A DNA stretch of 64,000 nucleotides from Siphonodentalium dalli (lineage: Eukaryota > Mollusca > Scaphopoda > Gadilida > Siphonodentaliidae). Position numbers and translations under genes: made by a program. Positions 31,774-43,990 of this stretch are shown here, in pieces; the first letter of the stretch is position 1; the number at the start of each line of letters is the position of its first letter. The notes under the pieces are model-generated. The model worked only from the letters and a program-made list of their open reading frames with translations, was not told where the DNA came from and did no database searches. Location: positions 36,984,732-37,048,731 of the forward strand of contig CP136065.1 in the NCBI GenBank assembly GCA_032622095.1, read 5' to 3'.

Positions 31774-34700
31774 GATGGTGGTGACAATGACGATGATGAT
31801 GTATAATTTATGTCATCTGAGAATCGTTGTCTATATTTCGTATTATGCTGCCATTATATTTGTGTGAATATGTATTACATTCAAACGTCGGTATTGATGA
31901 ATCAGCGAATAAAGCGTATACAGTATGGTCTGGAATCGTTAGCGCATAACAAAAGACAACCGATTGTCTATTCAAGTTGATGATCGATACTGACTTCACA
32001 ACGATTTTCATTACGAACGTGATCCCTTTGTCTTTAATCGTGTTCATTTTATATCAAAGTACAATGTATATGGATGTCTACATGTTTCTGTAAATGTGAT
32101 TTCAAATACTTCAGAACACGTTTGCAGATATCTTCAGCGGACATTCTTTTGATTTAGTAGTGGTTGGTGTTCGTTCGACTAATGCGCCAAATTATCTAAA
32201 ATGCTAGTGATGGAGCCCCAATCTAATATAAATAACTTGGTTAAGGATACTACTCTCGTGGTGTAAACAGGCATATACGGGCAGATTAACAGTACAAAAT
32301 GGCAACTTCCAACATGGCGACAAGTCAGTCTTTTGCATTATATTATCACCAACAAATCATAGATACTGTGATAAGACTGTGACATAGATAAGTGTGTTTA
32401 TATGACATCAACTTGAGAAAATGTGCACGACCATACTGGAGAACAGTTCAGAGTCAGCAACACGGACACACTGTGTGGAATCACAAAGGGGAAATGCTTT
32501 GGGAGTTTGGGATCATATTCAGAGCATGTTATTTTGTCATCGGAATTTCTAGGAACATGTTTGCGCCACTTTCCTTGTCTGACCTCAGTGATGGCTCAAG
32601 CAATTCTGACAGGCCAGCAATATAACCAGCCTGAAGATCCCAGTTTTTAAATAAACATACGCGCCGTCGCAATATTATCATACAAGTTGCCAAATTAACG
32701 AAATTGATAAGCATACGGATATGTCTATTTAGGTCCCAATATTGCAACATTTCGCAACTAATTAACAATACATACAATAGTTCGAAATCAAAGCAACTAA
32801 GATGTTCAGCATTTGTGAAATCTACTGAGACTGTCTGGTATAACACATGTAGCAGATCAACGTAGATTTGGTCAATAATATGTACTATGGTCATATTTGT
32901 TTACCAAATTATCACGGAAACGGAGACCCACAACAATACACCCCATATTCCACAAATCCGTTATATTATAAACAAAAATATGCTGAGCTGGATCAAATGG
33001 AGGCATAGTCTATAATCATTAAAACAACTTGGGAATATATTCGAGTTAACTGCCTGAGATTCATTGTGGTGAGCCCCAGTATTAAAGGTATAAATTACCC
33101 ATATGGAGCCTGATTCTGATATATTGCAGCTAAAGCGAGATACATGTGGTGTCAAGAAATAAGTCACGATGTGTGTATAGACCACGAACTAGTATTATGC
33201 CGACGAAATGGTAGATACCTCATTTTATATATTTTTAATAGTTAGGAATTGGATAGACCAGGCCTTGATCGTGAGGGATGAAATAAAAATTGTCTCGGAA
33301 ATGGGGACCAGAAATATCTATGTCATAATCATTACGGTTATGTAATATTCATCATCCACCATACAGTGTTGTCATATGCGACAGGCTTACCAACTATTAA
33401 AAAGCCACAAGAAGACACCGGAATTACCTATATTCAAATAAATAGCTATCAGTTATAAGAATTTATATCAATTATATCCCTTTACTAATACAAACAACAT
33501 TTGCTATTACAAATAAGTTCTTCGACTCAAAATGTCCAATCTGCTAACGACATTCATCTTTGGTTTCCATGTCCGAATCCTGCGGTATATGCTAAACTAA
33601 TGTGTAAGGTCTAAATGCGATGCGCTTTGCTGTTAAAATCAATCAAAATAAATGTAAATCATTACAAACCTTATCAGAGTAATATTCGCGGAAGGGATGA
33701 CACAGAATGATGAACATGTATTGGATGACTCCCCAACTAGCCAACAAGAAGAAATTCACACATATTGGCTCAAGATAGTACATCCGCGCTCACAATGCTG
33801 ATTCAACTGTCTGGTCGCCAATAAGCACAATGTGCCCATTCTTAGGGTAGCGCCAATTCCGTTAATTTGATCAGTTCATCAGTATATCCCAGATCCAAAT
33901 CACAGTTTCGAATGATTGAAATCACGACGAGTATCGATTCCCTGGGCCAAAGTTAGATCCTCCATAGTCGCGAGCGAAAAAGAAACTGGCAAATGCGGCC
34001 CGTATGGGATCGATTCGAGCTAGGGATTGTGTGAGGTGTATGGCGCAGTCTCCGGCCCATAGCCTGTTAGGGAACGCTTGGTTTGTCGATACGGGAATCA
34101 ATAACTAACGGGCGACACTGACAGACACGTATTCGAGGGCGACGCACAAGACGAGTAAATAGTGGAGCAATGTCGCTTTTGTGTTCTTGACGGGAAACAG
34201 CGCCTGGCACCGGAAGCGCAACAAGAGGCACAATGCAATGAGTGCGCGAAAAGCCAATAGAATCTGACGACTCGATGTTATTGCACGATTCTCGTCTTAA
34301 TTGATTAGACATGGCACAAAGAAAGCTTCCAATTAACAAGCAAGAAGTGGATTCACCGTGTCATTGGGTCTGAAATAAGGATACGGCCTCAGGATACTGC
34401 AATCATCAAAACAAAATGGCAGCCGCCCTTTAGAAGTTCATAGCCAGCCAAATAAGCAACGAAACTATGAGTCATATGAAATATATGAGGCGATACGATC
34501 CCATGGCGCAATGTGTTGTTAAAGTAACTGGTGCGAGGGCATCCCATCTTCTGACGAGGTTGCGTGTAACAAAATATGCCGGGTGCTTTAATAAAACAAA
34601 TGTGCCGGTTTCAAATTCCATAATTTATGCCACATGTTTTGAGTGGAACGAAGCCAATGATGATCTTAAATTCAAGTGTGTATGTTGTGATTGTAACTGA

Positions 34701-35470
34701 CGATCTGGTACCATTGATGAACACGTTTTTGATTGATTGGGTCAGATAATGGTAAAAACAGTTTCAGATTGTTCAAACGACGTTTTTAATTGTTCTGTTT
34801 AATAAACTTGGGAGAAAATAGTATACAATGTACAATCAAGAAAATCTTACGGATTCCCACCAATTCTGCTAAGAGATTCGGCGTCAATACCTCCAAATAT
34901 ATCTCACTTCTCATTCCAGCATCACCGAATTGCCTTATATAAAACAGTAGCTACAATGTTTAGACTGTAAATACATGTAGGTATAACTTTCTCTAATAAT
35001 TGAAATTTCCAGACATTACTTGGTGTAAACCAGGTTGCTCTTATGTCACGGCTCCAATAGTTGCCTTCGTTTAGGCGAACAGTGGACTGACATCACTATA
35101 AAATGGAACATTTCAAGCCATATGTTTCTTAGCTCGGAATTTGGTCTGGTTCTAGGTGACGCTTTTGGAAATTCAAATTGAATACACACCAAGAGCAGAG
35201 ACCAGCTTACTACCATGCTTCCAGAAAAGTATTCTGGCGAACGGAGACTTATATATATGCGTGTTTACGCCCTAGTATTAGACTACACGATGATACCTAT
35301 GCAATGCAAGTGGTATATAACACTTTACAATTGATCGACTCAACTGATCTATATATGATACCCTTGAAACGACGTATACTTAACTATACTGAATGTATAC
35401 ATACATGTGCAGTGTACACACCATTTGTTTTGTTGATATTTATTACTATACGACTGCCCATCCATCATTG
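31774..35470. other. Long stretch without recognised gene or repeat
   Basis: Both strands carry only short ORFs. 33700-34460 is less AT-rich, with scattered CpGs and a minus-strand 90-codon frame (34339-34067), but no motif, signal or splice context supports a gene. A GATGAT run ends near 31800. It may be intergenic or intronic. Confidence 0.5.
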
Positions 35471-35550
35471 AACAGCAGCGCGTATATATAAACCGATGGC
35501 ATCACTCTGCCACACACTCATTTGTGCACCTGTTGATGCAGTGCAGGTAG
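35471..35550 (+). promoter_or_regulatory. TATA-containing promoter-like segment with splice-donor match, copy 1
   Basis: TATATATAA at 35483-35491 lies 25-35 bases before TCACTCTGCCACACACTCAT, and GTGCAG|GTAGTA at about 35546/35547 resembles a splice donor. The same order (CAGCAGCGCG, TATA-like, ACTCTGCCACACACTCATTT, GCACCTGTTGAT, CAGTGCAG) recurs at 36145-36239. This would fit the core promoter and 5' noncoding exon of a gene. A short dispersed repeat is equally possible. Confidence 0.3.
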
Positions 35551-36026
35551 TACCAGGTACGCTGGATGCTCTACTCAGTAATATATTGTAGCAAAGCGTT
35601 TCGATAACTGAATAAAAACAAAGATATATCCGCATGGAAGGACTGCAATTTGCTTTGGTAAATATGAACTAAGCAGTTTAATAATCTACTGACTCTGCAC
35701 TTATGGACCTACTCCCCCACCAACACCAGTTCTCTATTATTAATCTACCGTATGTACTGCCTTCCAGAGTAGCTGACTAACACTTGGCTAATATGTATAT
35801 GATGAAAATATCCCTTTGCACAAAACCCTGCTCCGACATTAGTTAAAATAACAAAAACTCCACCAAATGTTATAGCAACCAAATCAACCATAACCATAGT
35901 TCTGGAAGGCAATACACCAAGCACCATAAAATCACAAAATCATGCATGTAAATATGTTCAGCTGTCATCGTGTAAACATTTTGTATTCTTAATTGTTCGT
36001 ATTGGGAGAGGGTCTTCATACATGGG

Positions 36027-36085
36027 GTGAAGGAGAAGATCACTCGATCTTTTCGACCATCATGGGCGCTTCGCGCCCGTCTACT
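36027..36085. repeat. Segment shared with 38815-38870
   Basis: GAAGGAGAAGATCACTCGAT and CTTTTC-ACCATC are identical at both places, and both are followed by a G/C-rich GGCGC block and ACTCT. It is an end fragment of an unknown dispersed element. Confidence 0.75.
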
Positions 36086-36144
36086 CTCTTTTGGGTCTTC
36101 ATACGTTGAACAAACTTGTGCCCCGTTCCATTTACGTTTCAAGT

Positions 36145-36239
36145 CACAGCAGCGCGCATATTTAAGCCGATGAGGTTGTTGTCATGATCTGTTATCACTC
36201 TGCCACACACTCATTTATGCACCTGTTGATTCAGTGCAG
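36145..36239 (+). promoter_or_regulatory. TATA-like promoter segment, copy 2
   Basis: Second copy of the 35471 segment with CATATTTAAG in the TATA position, an insertion of about 20 bases (AGGTTGTTGTCATGATCTGT), and GTGCAG followed by TTTCCC, so the donor match is lost. The copies are 676 bases apart in the same orientation. Confidence 0.3.
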
Positions 36240-36360
36240 TTTCCCTGCTGCTCTATTTACAACATATTACCGGTAGTGTGGTTCAAAGATGGCCCTCGTC
36301 AACACTCATGCTGATGGCTTATGTTAAAGAAAACAACAAGCCTCCGGACTTGAAACACGT

Positions 36361-36890
36361 TTAAAGATACGGGTGGCGTTGGCGGTGGGTATGCTGTTAA
36401 AATATTCACCTCAGTCAAAAACCGCCATAAATAGAAGGAATAGTAAAATATAGATAGACTTTGTTCCTATGCCAATCAGAAATATGGCATAAACAGTATG
36501 TTATTGTCAATTTTTTCCACTTTGTTATGTAAACAAAAGCAAAAAAGTTACGTTTCCTGGCTTTTGTTTAGATATATATATATGGTAAATATAAAGAGCG
36601 TTAATTGTTAACTCTTTTCCTGATATGGAAATAATAAAGAGCGTTTATATCATTTGTGTGTGATTAACCAATAGAATTGCGATGTGTTGTGTAAAGAGAA
36701 GCACAACTGCTGTAACACGAGCAGGTTCTTTTTTACGTACACCATCGTAGGTCTTGACGACAATATATTATTTACGCTCTGATTATGTTTGGCATATGAG
36801 CGGAACTATATATATTTTGGTGTTCCTTCTGTTGATGGCGATTTGAACAAATATAAATATTCCAGTAACGAACGCCGCCCGTGCCTTTAA
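36361..36890 (+). mobile_element. MITE family M, copy D
   Basis: TTAA (36361) + AGATACGGGTGGCG ... CGCCGCCCGTGCCT + TTAA (36887). Motifs lie at 36579-36602 (its first half mutated towards TA repeats) and 36622-36645. At about 530 bases it is the longest copy and shows the full imperfect inverted-repeat layout. Confidence 0.9.
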
Positions 36891-37371
36891 GCTAATGCAT
36901 GGGTTCACGAAAGAGCCACTAAACTGGTGCAATCTTTGGTTTGATTTATGTCAAAGTTGTATTAATAACTGTTAGAGACACTTGGTACATCTTTTTTCCA
37001 AAGAACTGAAATGAGTGTATTGAACGACACGACTCGTTCGAACCATATAATTATGTTAAAATGGTAAGAGTTATCTCAAAAAATACAAACGCGGAAGATT
37101 TCCAAACAAACAAACAAATTTGAGATCAGCGGCCGCGTAAAATTGCACCTGTAAACCATGGAAGGAGAATTGAGAGCTGTCGTCCCTATGTAACTTGTAT
37201 GTTACTACACAATTCTGATAATAAAAATGAAGATAAAACAGTACGTGATGATAAATAGGTTCCAGTTACACAAGATAACGCAATATGCATGGCCGTTATC
37301 AGGAGAGTCTCGCATTAATCCGGTTCCGGTTCCGGAACTTCAATAAATTCAAATGATTGATTGGATAAGAG
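36891..37371. other. No gene or repeat recognised
   Basis: Nothing supportable on either strand. Confidence 0.55.
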
Positions 37372-37533
37372 AATACATTGGCGTAACAATATTTACATTG
37401 GCCATGCAAGCCATCGCATTCTCTAATATATGCGAGACTCTCTATGAGAGACTGGCATAATTATACATGATAATGCAATGGAACAGGTTTTTTAATTCTG
37501 CACCAGTGCAGGTCCCGTCATGAAAGGGATAAG
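37372..37533. mobile_element. Decayed member of the CCCTTTCATGACGGGAGC family
   Basis: Right end GGTCCCGTCATGAAAGGG precedes ATAA (a decayed TTAA). The core palindrome (GCATTCTCTAATATATGCGA) and GAGAATACATTGGC remain. The left end is missing. Confidence 0.7.
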
Positions 37534-38050
37534 AAACTGAAACATTGACCCCATATACACAACTTAGGTTAACCTTCATTGACCTGGATCTCGATATCAT
37601 GCCTATCTAGAATCGTTTCGCCATCGTTTAGTTATGATAGCTCTATCGTGCATACCTGCCAAGCTTAAAGGTTGATATGCACCTAACCCTGTTGTATGTG
37701 AGTAATTGTCTATTGTGCTGTGACTCAGACATCAAAGTCTACCATCGCCTGTTTCATATGAGAACCCATTATCAACACAAAAGCAAATTAAACAGAACCC
37801 CGACTGGCATACTCCGACTGTGGTTCATCAAAGCTGGACAATTAATTGCATAGACTGACTTTGAGTAGAAAAAGGTTGTTCAACCGAACTCAATTTGAGT
37901 ACAAACAGTCAATGTAATCTACGCAAATGGCAGAGCAACTGAAGTATGGTTACCTTTGTGTATGATCGTTCTCATTGATCAACCTTTGTGGTCGCATATT
38001 GTCATGAAGTAGAGCGTACGTAGCTTATAATAATTCACAGTTACTTTATT
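37534..38050. other. No gene or repeat recognised
   Basis: Nothing supportable. Confidence 0.55.
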
Positions 38051-38346
38051 GTATAGCATAGCTATTTGACTGATCTTGTAGAGCAAAGCGATTTGACTGA
38101 TCTTGTATAGCATAGCGATTTGACTGATCTTGTATGGCATAGCGATTTTACTGATCTTGTGTGGCATAGCGATTTGACTGATCTTGTATGGCATAGCGAT
38201 TTGACTGATCGTGTATGGCTTAGCGATTTGACTGATCGTGTATGGCTTAGCGATTTGATTGATCTTGTATAGCATAGCTATTTGACTGATCTTGTATGGC
38301 ATAGCGATATGACTAATCTTGTATAGCTTAGCGATATGACTGGCCT
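38051..38346. repeat. 27-base tandem array, about 11 copies
   Basis: The unit is GCATAGCGATTTGACTGATC plus TTGTATG, with point changes between copies. The minus strand stays open (a Ser-Gln-Ile-Ala-Met-Pro-Tyr-Lys-Ile repeat) because 27 is divisible by three. There are no unique spacers, so it is not a CRISPR-like array. Confidence 0.95.
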
Positions 38347-38814
38347 TGACCATTTGTGGAACTCTCGTGAAAGATGGCTACTCGGCGAAACATGATGTTT
38401 GTTAAATGCTTCTTGAATTTGAATGAATCAAATCTACATCTATATATATATGAAAAGTTGTTTTCTGTTAATAAGTGTGCGGGTGTAATGCATGTTAAAG
38501 CATGCATGAACTCAATCGTTAGATAACATGGGGGTGTATTGCGTGCGGTCTTGGCCAGTCCAGGTGATAGCGAAATACTTCCAGCCAAACCGATTCGGCG
38601 GAAGTGATGGGGCAATAATCACCAACTGGGTGTATTACGCCCCATACGACGTGTGTTTACTGCTACGCTGATCTGGCCGTGCCAATGGAGCGATGGTGAT
38701 ATCTCGCAGAAAACACATTTCGGGCTCGAGTGCTCGCGGGATCTACCACATCAACTTTGCCACGGTCAGACATGACGATTTGCTGTGCTCAGCTATCATC
38801 AAAACAACAAATCG
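38347..38814. other. No gene or repeat recognised
   Basis: Moderately CpG-bearing but without a supportable ORF or signal. Confidence 0.5.
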
Positions 38815-38870
38815 TGGGATGAAGGAGAAGATCACTCGATCTTTTCAACCATCCCGGCGCCCAACTACTC
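38815..38870. repeat. Segment shared with 36027-36085
   Basis: Carries GAAGGAGAAGATCACTCGAT and ends directly in the CT minisatellite, suggesting the microsatellite grew at the end of this element. Confidence 0.75.
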
Positions 38871-39000
38871 TTTATCTCTCTCTCTCCCTCTCTCTCTCTC
38901 TCTCTCCGACCGTGGCTCAGTGAGGTTTGTTGTCCCCTCTCTCTCTCGCTCTCTCTCTGAGCGCGGCTCACAGCGAGGTGTTTGTTGTCCTCTCTCTCTC

Positions 39001-39086
<86 letters not shown>

Positions 39087-39126
39087 GTCGTGGCAGCGGG
39101 GTATTTGTTGTTGTCCTCTCTCTCTC

Positions 39127-39180
<54 letters not shown>

Positions 39181-39292
39181 GCCGTGGCTCACAGCGAGGT
39201 GTTTGTTGTTGTCCTCTCTATCTCGTCCTCTCCCTCCCTATATCTCTCGCTCTCTCTCTCCGGTCGTGGCTCACAGCGAGGTATTTGTTGTC
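38864..39292. repeat. Composite (CT)n minisatellite
   Basis: Long (CT)n tracts alternate with about five copies of a unit CGGTCGTGGCTCACAGCGAG + GTRTTTGTTGTYGTCCTCTC. The tracts vary in length. Ser/Leu-rich and Arg/Glu-rich ORFs in several frames are artefacts of CT/GA repetition. Confidence 0.95.
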
Positions 39293-39476
39293 GTGGATCT
39301 GATATACATCGGCGCTGAATTGGATTATCAAAAATCAAGGGGATTTCACAACCATAATGGATTGACCACTATTGTTGGTCGCCGGTTATATAACAGCCTT
39401 CACATATCAGTGCATGTATGGTTCATTTCAATTATTACCACTGTGTGTATGCTCGTGCAGCGAAGTATACCACTGC

Positions 39477-39559
39477 TATAGTAGATATGGCACAGTATCC
39501 CGTTATATATACGTCTCCAAGACTCGTGTATAGCATGCTACTGTGCCATATCTACTATA
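39477..39559. repeat. Hairpin with 21-base arms
   Basis: TATAGTAGATATGGCACAGTA (39477-39497) pairs with its complement at 39539-39559 across a 41-base loop. It has the dimensions of a small foldback element or long precursor hairpin. The rest of 39293-39644 holds nothing recognised. Confidence 0.9.
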
Positions 39560-39644
39560 TATACACAATAGAGACCTTAACATGTGCATGTAGTGACCAA
39601 AGTGCGACGTTGGAATACAGCGGCCTTTTGAGCTTCCTTTAATT

Positions 39645-39755
39645 GGGCGCTTCGGTGGCCGTATGGTATTGACATCGGACTTAGAGTCACAAGGCGCGCT
39701 CACCGTCATGGGCCGGGGTTCGATTCCCACACAATCCCACCCCCCCCCCCCCCCA
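39645..39755 (+). repeat. tRNA-derived SINE head with poly-C
   Basis: A box TGGCCGTATGG (39656-39666) and B box GGTTCGATTCC (39717-39727) are spaced as in tRNA. GACATCGGACTT and CAAGGCGCGCTC match the copy at 29336. A C homopolymer follows (about 39736-39754). No intact cloverleaf is present. Confidence 0.75.
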
Positions 39756-39839
39756 AATTACACGCTATACCACTGATGTTTTTGCGAATTGACGTCCACC
39801 TTCTGTACAATAAGGAGACGGGAAGTATACACCAGCCCA

Positions 39840-40290
39840 ATTATATCGCAACAGGATTATTCGGTCTGACCCTATTTAACCAGTTAGTTTTCCCAATTTA
39901 ATCGTGATGCGGTGTCTACTGACACAGCCTGTTCTCCTATATATACGCACATATAGAACTTATTTAAACCACACAAAATAAGCCCACATGGGGATTATTA
40001 TAATCTGAATTACGCTCTATATGAACCTAAATGGGACACGATAAAAACAGTCGTATATGAGCTTATTTCAATTTGAAATAAGCTCATATAGGCACTATTT
40101 AATCTACTTTTTGCATCGACACGACGTACCAGATGAACGCTCTTTATAATATGTTTCACTGCGGCCCGCAAGATAACGTGTATAAGTCCCATGTGAGCTT
40201 ATTTCAGAATCAAATAAGTTCCTTTATGAACATGTGCATATTTAATCCTATATGAACCTATTTGCACGAGGATATGTTGATTTACAACGT
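39840..40290 (+). repeat. Dispersed repeat family R, copy 3
   Basis: Shares ACAGCCTGTTCTC, GCGGCCCGCAAGATAACG and GCACGAGGATATGTTGA with copies 1 and 2, but is more diverged. It contains a perfect palindrome at about 40051-40091 (ATATGAGCTTATTTCAA and complement) and one ATAAAGAGCGTTC word on the minus strand (40135-40147). Confidence 0.7.
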
Positions 40291-41125
40291 AATATCTGAC
40301 AATATTTTGATTATGAACACTCGTAGCTGTGTGTGTTTGAAATTTTGACGGTTGTAACATGTTAACAGCCATTGCGATTGACCCCAACCCATGGCGCCTG
40401 ACGCATGAAGATTACTGTAGACGAGTATCATTTTAATCACGCAACAACCCAATTATTGAAAAATCCCCATCACGGTCATCATCTCATGACTTCATCTGTC
40501 CCCTCCTGTCTTATAGTCCCACTCTCCCTCTATGTCCCTCCCTCCTGCTATCCCTAACACTATCTTCTCCCCATTTTGTTCTATCCCAAACTCAAATTAA
40601 GTTGTATATCTTTATTTCTCATGAAAAACATTATTTCCAACCCTGACCAATACCTCACGCTCACTTATTGGGATGGGGCATGTAGCCAAAGAGGAGAATA
40701 CTTCATATAAGCCCTCTACTCGGGCTTGTTGTCTGATCCTCGTTTCCATACATTAGCTCTTCTATCTTGCATATACAAATGTATATATGCATATTTTGTA
40801 TATTATGCTATTTGTTTGGATTTGGACATAAAAATATGGTTACACTATATATGACAAATGTGATTAATCATATCGATGATCAAATGTGTCGTTGTAAATA
40901 TTACACAACAAATATTAACATTGATGATATGGAAGGGATTTGACAACAAGCTTTAATCGTTTGGGAGTCGATTCCGGTTGATTTGTGACAAGGTCCATCA
41001 AGTGAGAGTGATTGAAAATACTTCAAGTTGATTCAAATAAATGGCGACTTCAGGTTTAAGATTTTTAAAGTCTTATCGCATACACTAGTATATTCACCGG
41101 GTGGGCCGGTTTGATATGTGTCTCA
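40291..41125. other. No gene recognised; CT-rich tract
   Basis: 40490-40600 is pyrimidine-rich (CCCTCCTGTC, CCCTCTATGTCCCTCCC). Nothing else is supportable. Confidence 0.5.
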
Positions 41126-41240
41126 AAATAAAGTAGTTTCATATGGAATAATTTGGGTTATGTGGCAGTATGTTGTATGAAATAGCATGGTGGTTGTCAG
41201 ATTAAAATAAAGTCGTATTATATGGAATGATTTTGGTTAT
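41126..41240. repeat. Direct repeat, about 78-base step, two copies
   Basis: AAAATAAAGTAGTTTCATAT and AAAATAAAGTCGTATTATAT, each followed by GGAAT-ATTTTGGTTAT-like sequence. Confidence 0.8.
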
Positions 41241-42819
41241 ATGAGAATAGTTTTATTGGAGGACATTGAAAGTATCTTTAGTTGATCGTTGAAGTCAAAA
41301 TGCAGGGGCAGCGTAGAACAAATTGGTAATACGGCGAGTTTGGTGTCAAAACATGCGCAAATATCCACGGAACAACGTATCCAAAATTAGCTAAATCCGC
41401 TTTCGTGAACTTCTATAATTCAAGATGACATCCAGCGTGGTTCTCTATACCGAACATTTGGCGCATTTACGTTCTAGTTTATTTAACATGAGAAGTGGAA
41501 ATAATAGGCTGGATGAAAACTAAACAGCAGCAACCCAGGCACAGAAGTGGCTGCCAAAATGGCCGGTATCCAACACGATTGGAAAACGTTTAACGTAACA
41601 CACTCAAAAGTGCCGACCCTTTCATTGTGAAACTAATGTATACTGTCGTGATTTTCTTCAGCCTCCGTGAGAATGAACCATCAAATTTGCAGCCATTGTT
41701 GAAAGACATACGTTTAAGTCGTGAAGTTGAAACCACTGTCGCCAGGGCCAGACAATGGTCATTTCGTATTTTCCATGCAACTAAATTTCAAGCTGCCATT
41801 ATTCCAGTTTCTCATTTGGGCATATTGTTCGTATATCTTTCATTTCGTTTTATATCGGCTGTGATTTTGGCAATTGTTATGAATGGATTGGAATGGGTAA
41901 TGCTAAATGTTTTAATAAACTGCAGTTATGATACGATGCTTTTGTGGGACAAAAGTGAAAACTTCATATCCTTCAGCACATTATCGAACACAATATTTGT
42001 AATAACGAACCAAAGCCAACGCTTTGGGTCGTATATTGGCTATATCTGATTTTGGGTGACCTCTCAGATTATTATATAATACGACGCCAATATTTTGTGG
42101 CGATCGGACCACTTTTGTCGCACAGTAGATCGGTGGGCTGAAAGCATTAATGTCGGAAAATTCGTGTTGTGTCAACTTGTGTGGTTACAAAAGACATGCA
42201 ATCAAGGTGTCTCCAAAACAATTGGACATGATTATATCAGGCTTGTAGTTCAATTCAATACAATTTAATAGTAGACAACCAATGCGTAGCAGCATTATGA
42301 TCATGGGGATGCAATGTGTACGTGCGTAGACAGGTTGTATGTGCCAACACCGTACGATCTTTCGATCTTTATGACTACTAGTCCAGTTGTTATCTCGGGC
42401 AATTCCTCGAAGCGGATTCATGGTTCTTAGAATATAAGAGTCTGGTAGTGCATCGCAACCAGACCCCACTGTGCGATGTCGTACCGTGCACTCTTATTAC
42501 GGCCGTGCGATCTTACAAATTATCTTTTTCATTTCTTTTATTTGTAATTTGCATAGCTTATCACAAACCAACGTTAACCACAATAAACGAAATTGAAATT
42601 CTCAACTACACCTTTTACCGGACTCGGCCTCAGGTCGCAGTTCGACTTTTAATCCTCCAAAAAATTCCCATTCTATAAATAAAACACCCATGCGCCCAGG
42701 CGAAACAGGAATCTCTACATTAGTATACACGCGGAGCGCGCGTAATAATATGGCTTCGTACCTAGATACCGACACAACTTTATAAGACGGCACATAGCGA
42801 GTTGGAACAGCTTAGCCGC
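41241..42819. other. No gene called; one 138-codon ORF of unknown status
   Basis: A plus-strand frame from ATG at 41636 to 42049 contains a hydrophobic region (FVYLSFRFISAVILAIV) but no recognisable family, no signal peptide and an AT-driven composition. I leave it uncalled. Nothing else was seen. Confidence 0.4.
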
Positions 42820-43010
42820 AAACAAGTATTCCATGTTAAATGTCTTAGCACCCATTCCTTACGGTACGATGGCGTAACTTATTTATCACAACGGTTAGGT
42901 GGCAACGCTTGGAAAGCTTTATCACAACAAAATTCTATGTTATATGGCTTCGCACCCAGTTCCCATACAGTGCTGTGCCATACCTTATTTATCACAACTA
43001 ACACGGTATG
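42820..43010. repeat. Tandem duplication, about 112-base step
   Basis: GTTAAATGTCTTAGCACCCA and GTTATATGGCTTCGCACCCA begin two diverged copies, each ending in ACCTTATTTATCACAACT or AACTTATTTATCACAACG. Confidence 0.75.
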
Positions 43011-43446
43011 AATAATGCATGCGCTCTGTCTCGGAATCTAATGGCTGGAATCATGGCTGTCACGCCGTGATCTCTCCTATCAAGTGGCATAAATAATGCA
43101 CACAGGAACCATCTGTATCGCATGATACGTAGTGTGATATAGGGTGTTTATTGAACACCCTAATGATAAATTCGTATTGATGCCTTTGAAGATGCGACTG
43201 ATAATGTGTGATTTTGAATGAGCGGCTGCCAACAATAACGATTCTAAAGATGTATTGACATGCTCGTATTTGATTGCGGTATATTTCGATGATTTTGCGC
43301 TCGCGATTAGCACCGTTGATCACACCATACACGGAGATTAATGGTAGCAATCTTCCCGAGCAACAGGGTCACAAACATAAAGGACTCGATTAAAATGAAC
43401 CGATATCTAGTATATTTGCCAGCCCATTTATCTAACTTAATTCTTA

Positions 43447-43729
43447 CTGAAATTATCCAACCATAAATTGCCAGTTGAAAAGAATAGATGAACAAAAGGA
43501 AAATATACTAATGATTTTAACTGTTTTGTGCAGCAACCGCCAATGTGATGAGTGCCATTTTATGATCATACGCCAAGAGCTGAAAGATTTACGCGAAATA
43601 TATATTCCAAAATATTACTTAGATAATCCGAACCGCAATACATTCCATGGACTACTTTCTCTTGAAAACATGAGCATTCGGAAAATACTGAGCATATTTA
43701 TTAAACTGGCATTGAAAAAGATTACTTAA
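43447..43729 (+). pseudogene. LINE ORF2 C-terminal fragment (dead copy)
   Basis: The frame from 43447 encodes LKLSNHKLPVEKNR. After a one-base frameshift the frame at 43475-43729 continues with CSNRQCDECHF...LREIYIPKYYLDNPN and ends in TAA. This is the characteristic end of jockey/CR1-type ORF2 proteins: a short Cys/His cluster, then an IPKYY block, then the terminus. The complete-looking LINE downstream has the equivalent DEYHVM...LIPKYYYKYPN. Only about 90 codons remain here. The sequence to about 43990, ending in GGCTTTGCAAATAACAAT, is probably its 3' UTR. Confidence 0.75.
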
Positions 43730-43990
43730 GATACTATTAGTTATAGATGAAATGTATATTTATATCTATCTAATGCGACATATCCCTAAATTGGAAATGC
43801 ATACCTATACAAGGTACTTGTTAACGGATTGTACATGTTGTGTCTAGTTATAACATTATGGTGAATTTGTTATGGAAATATTATATGATAATTGTTAACG
43901 TATAAATAGCTTGTGTAAATTGTTTGTATATATGTCTGTTTGTATATATGTTCCAGCTTAAATTTTGGCTTTGCAAATAACAATTAATCT

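Noticed and set aside
37979-38353. 124-codon repeat ORF and possible CRISPR-like array
   Set aside because: Contiguous 27-base repeats without unique spacers; open frame results from a repeat length divisible by three.
38785-39481. Several Ser/Leu-rich and Arg/Glu-rich ORFs
   Set aside because: All frames of a CT/GA microsatellite are open; not coding evidence.
41627-42049. 140-codon hydrophobic ORF
   Set aside because: No real start at the first codon (GTG), no signal peptide, and hydrophobicity is expected from T-rich DNA; left uncalled.
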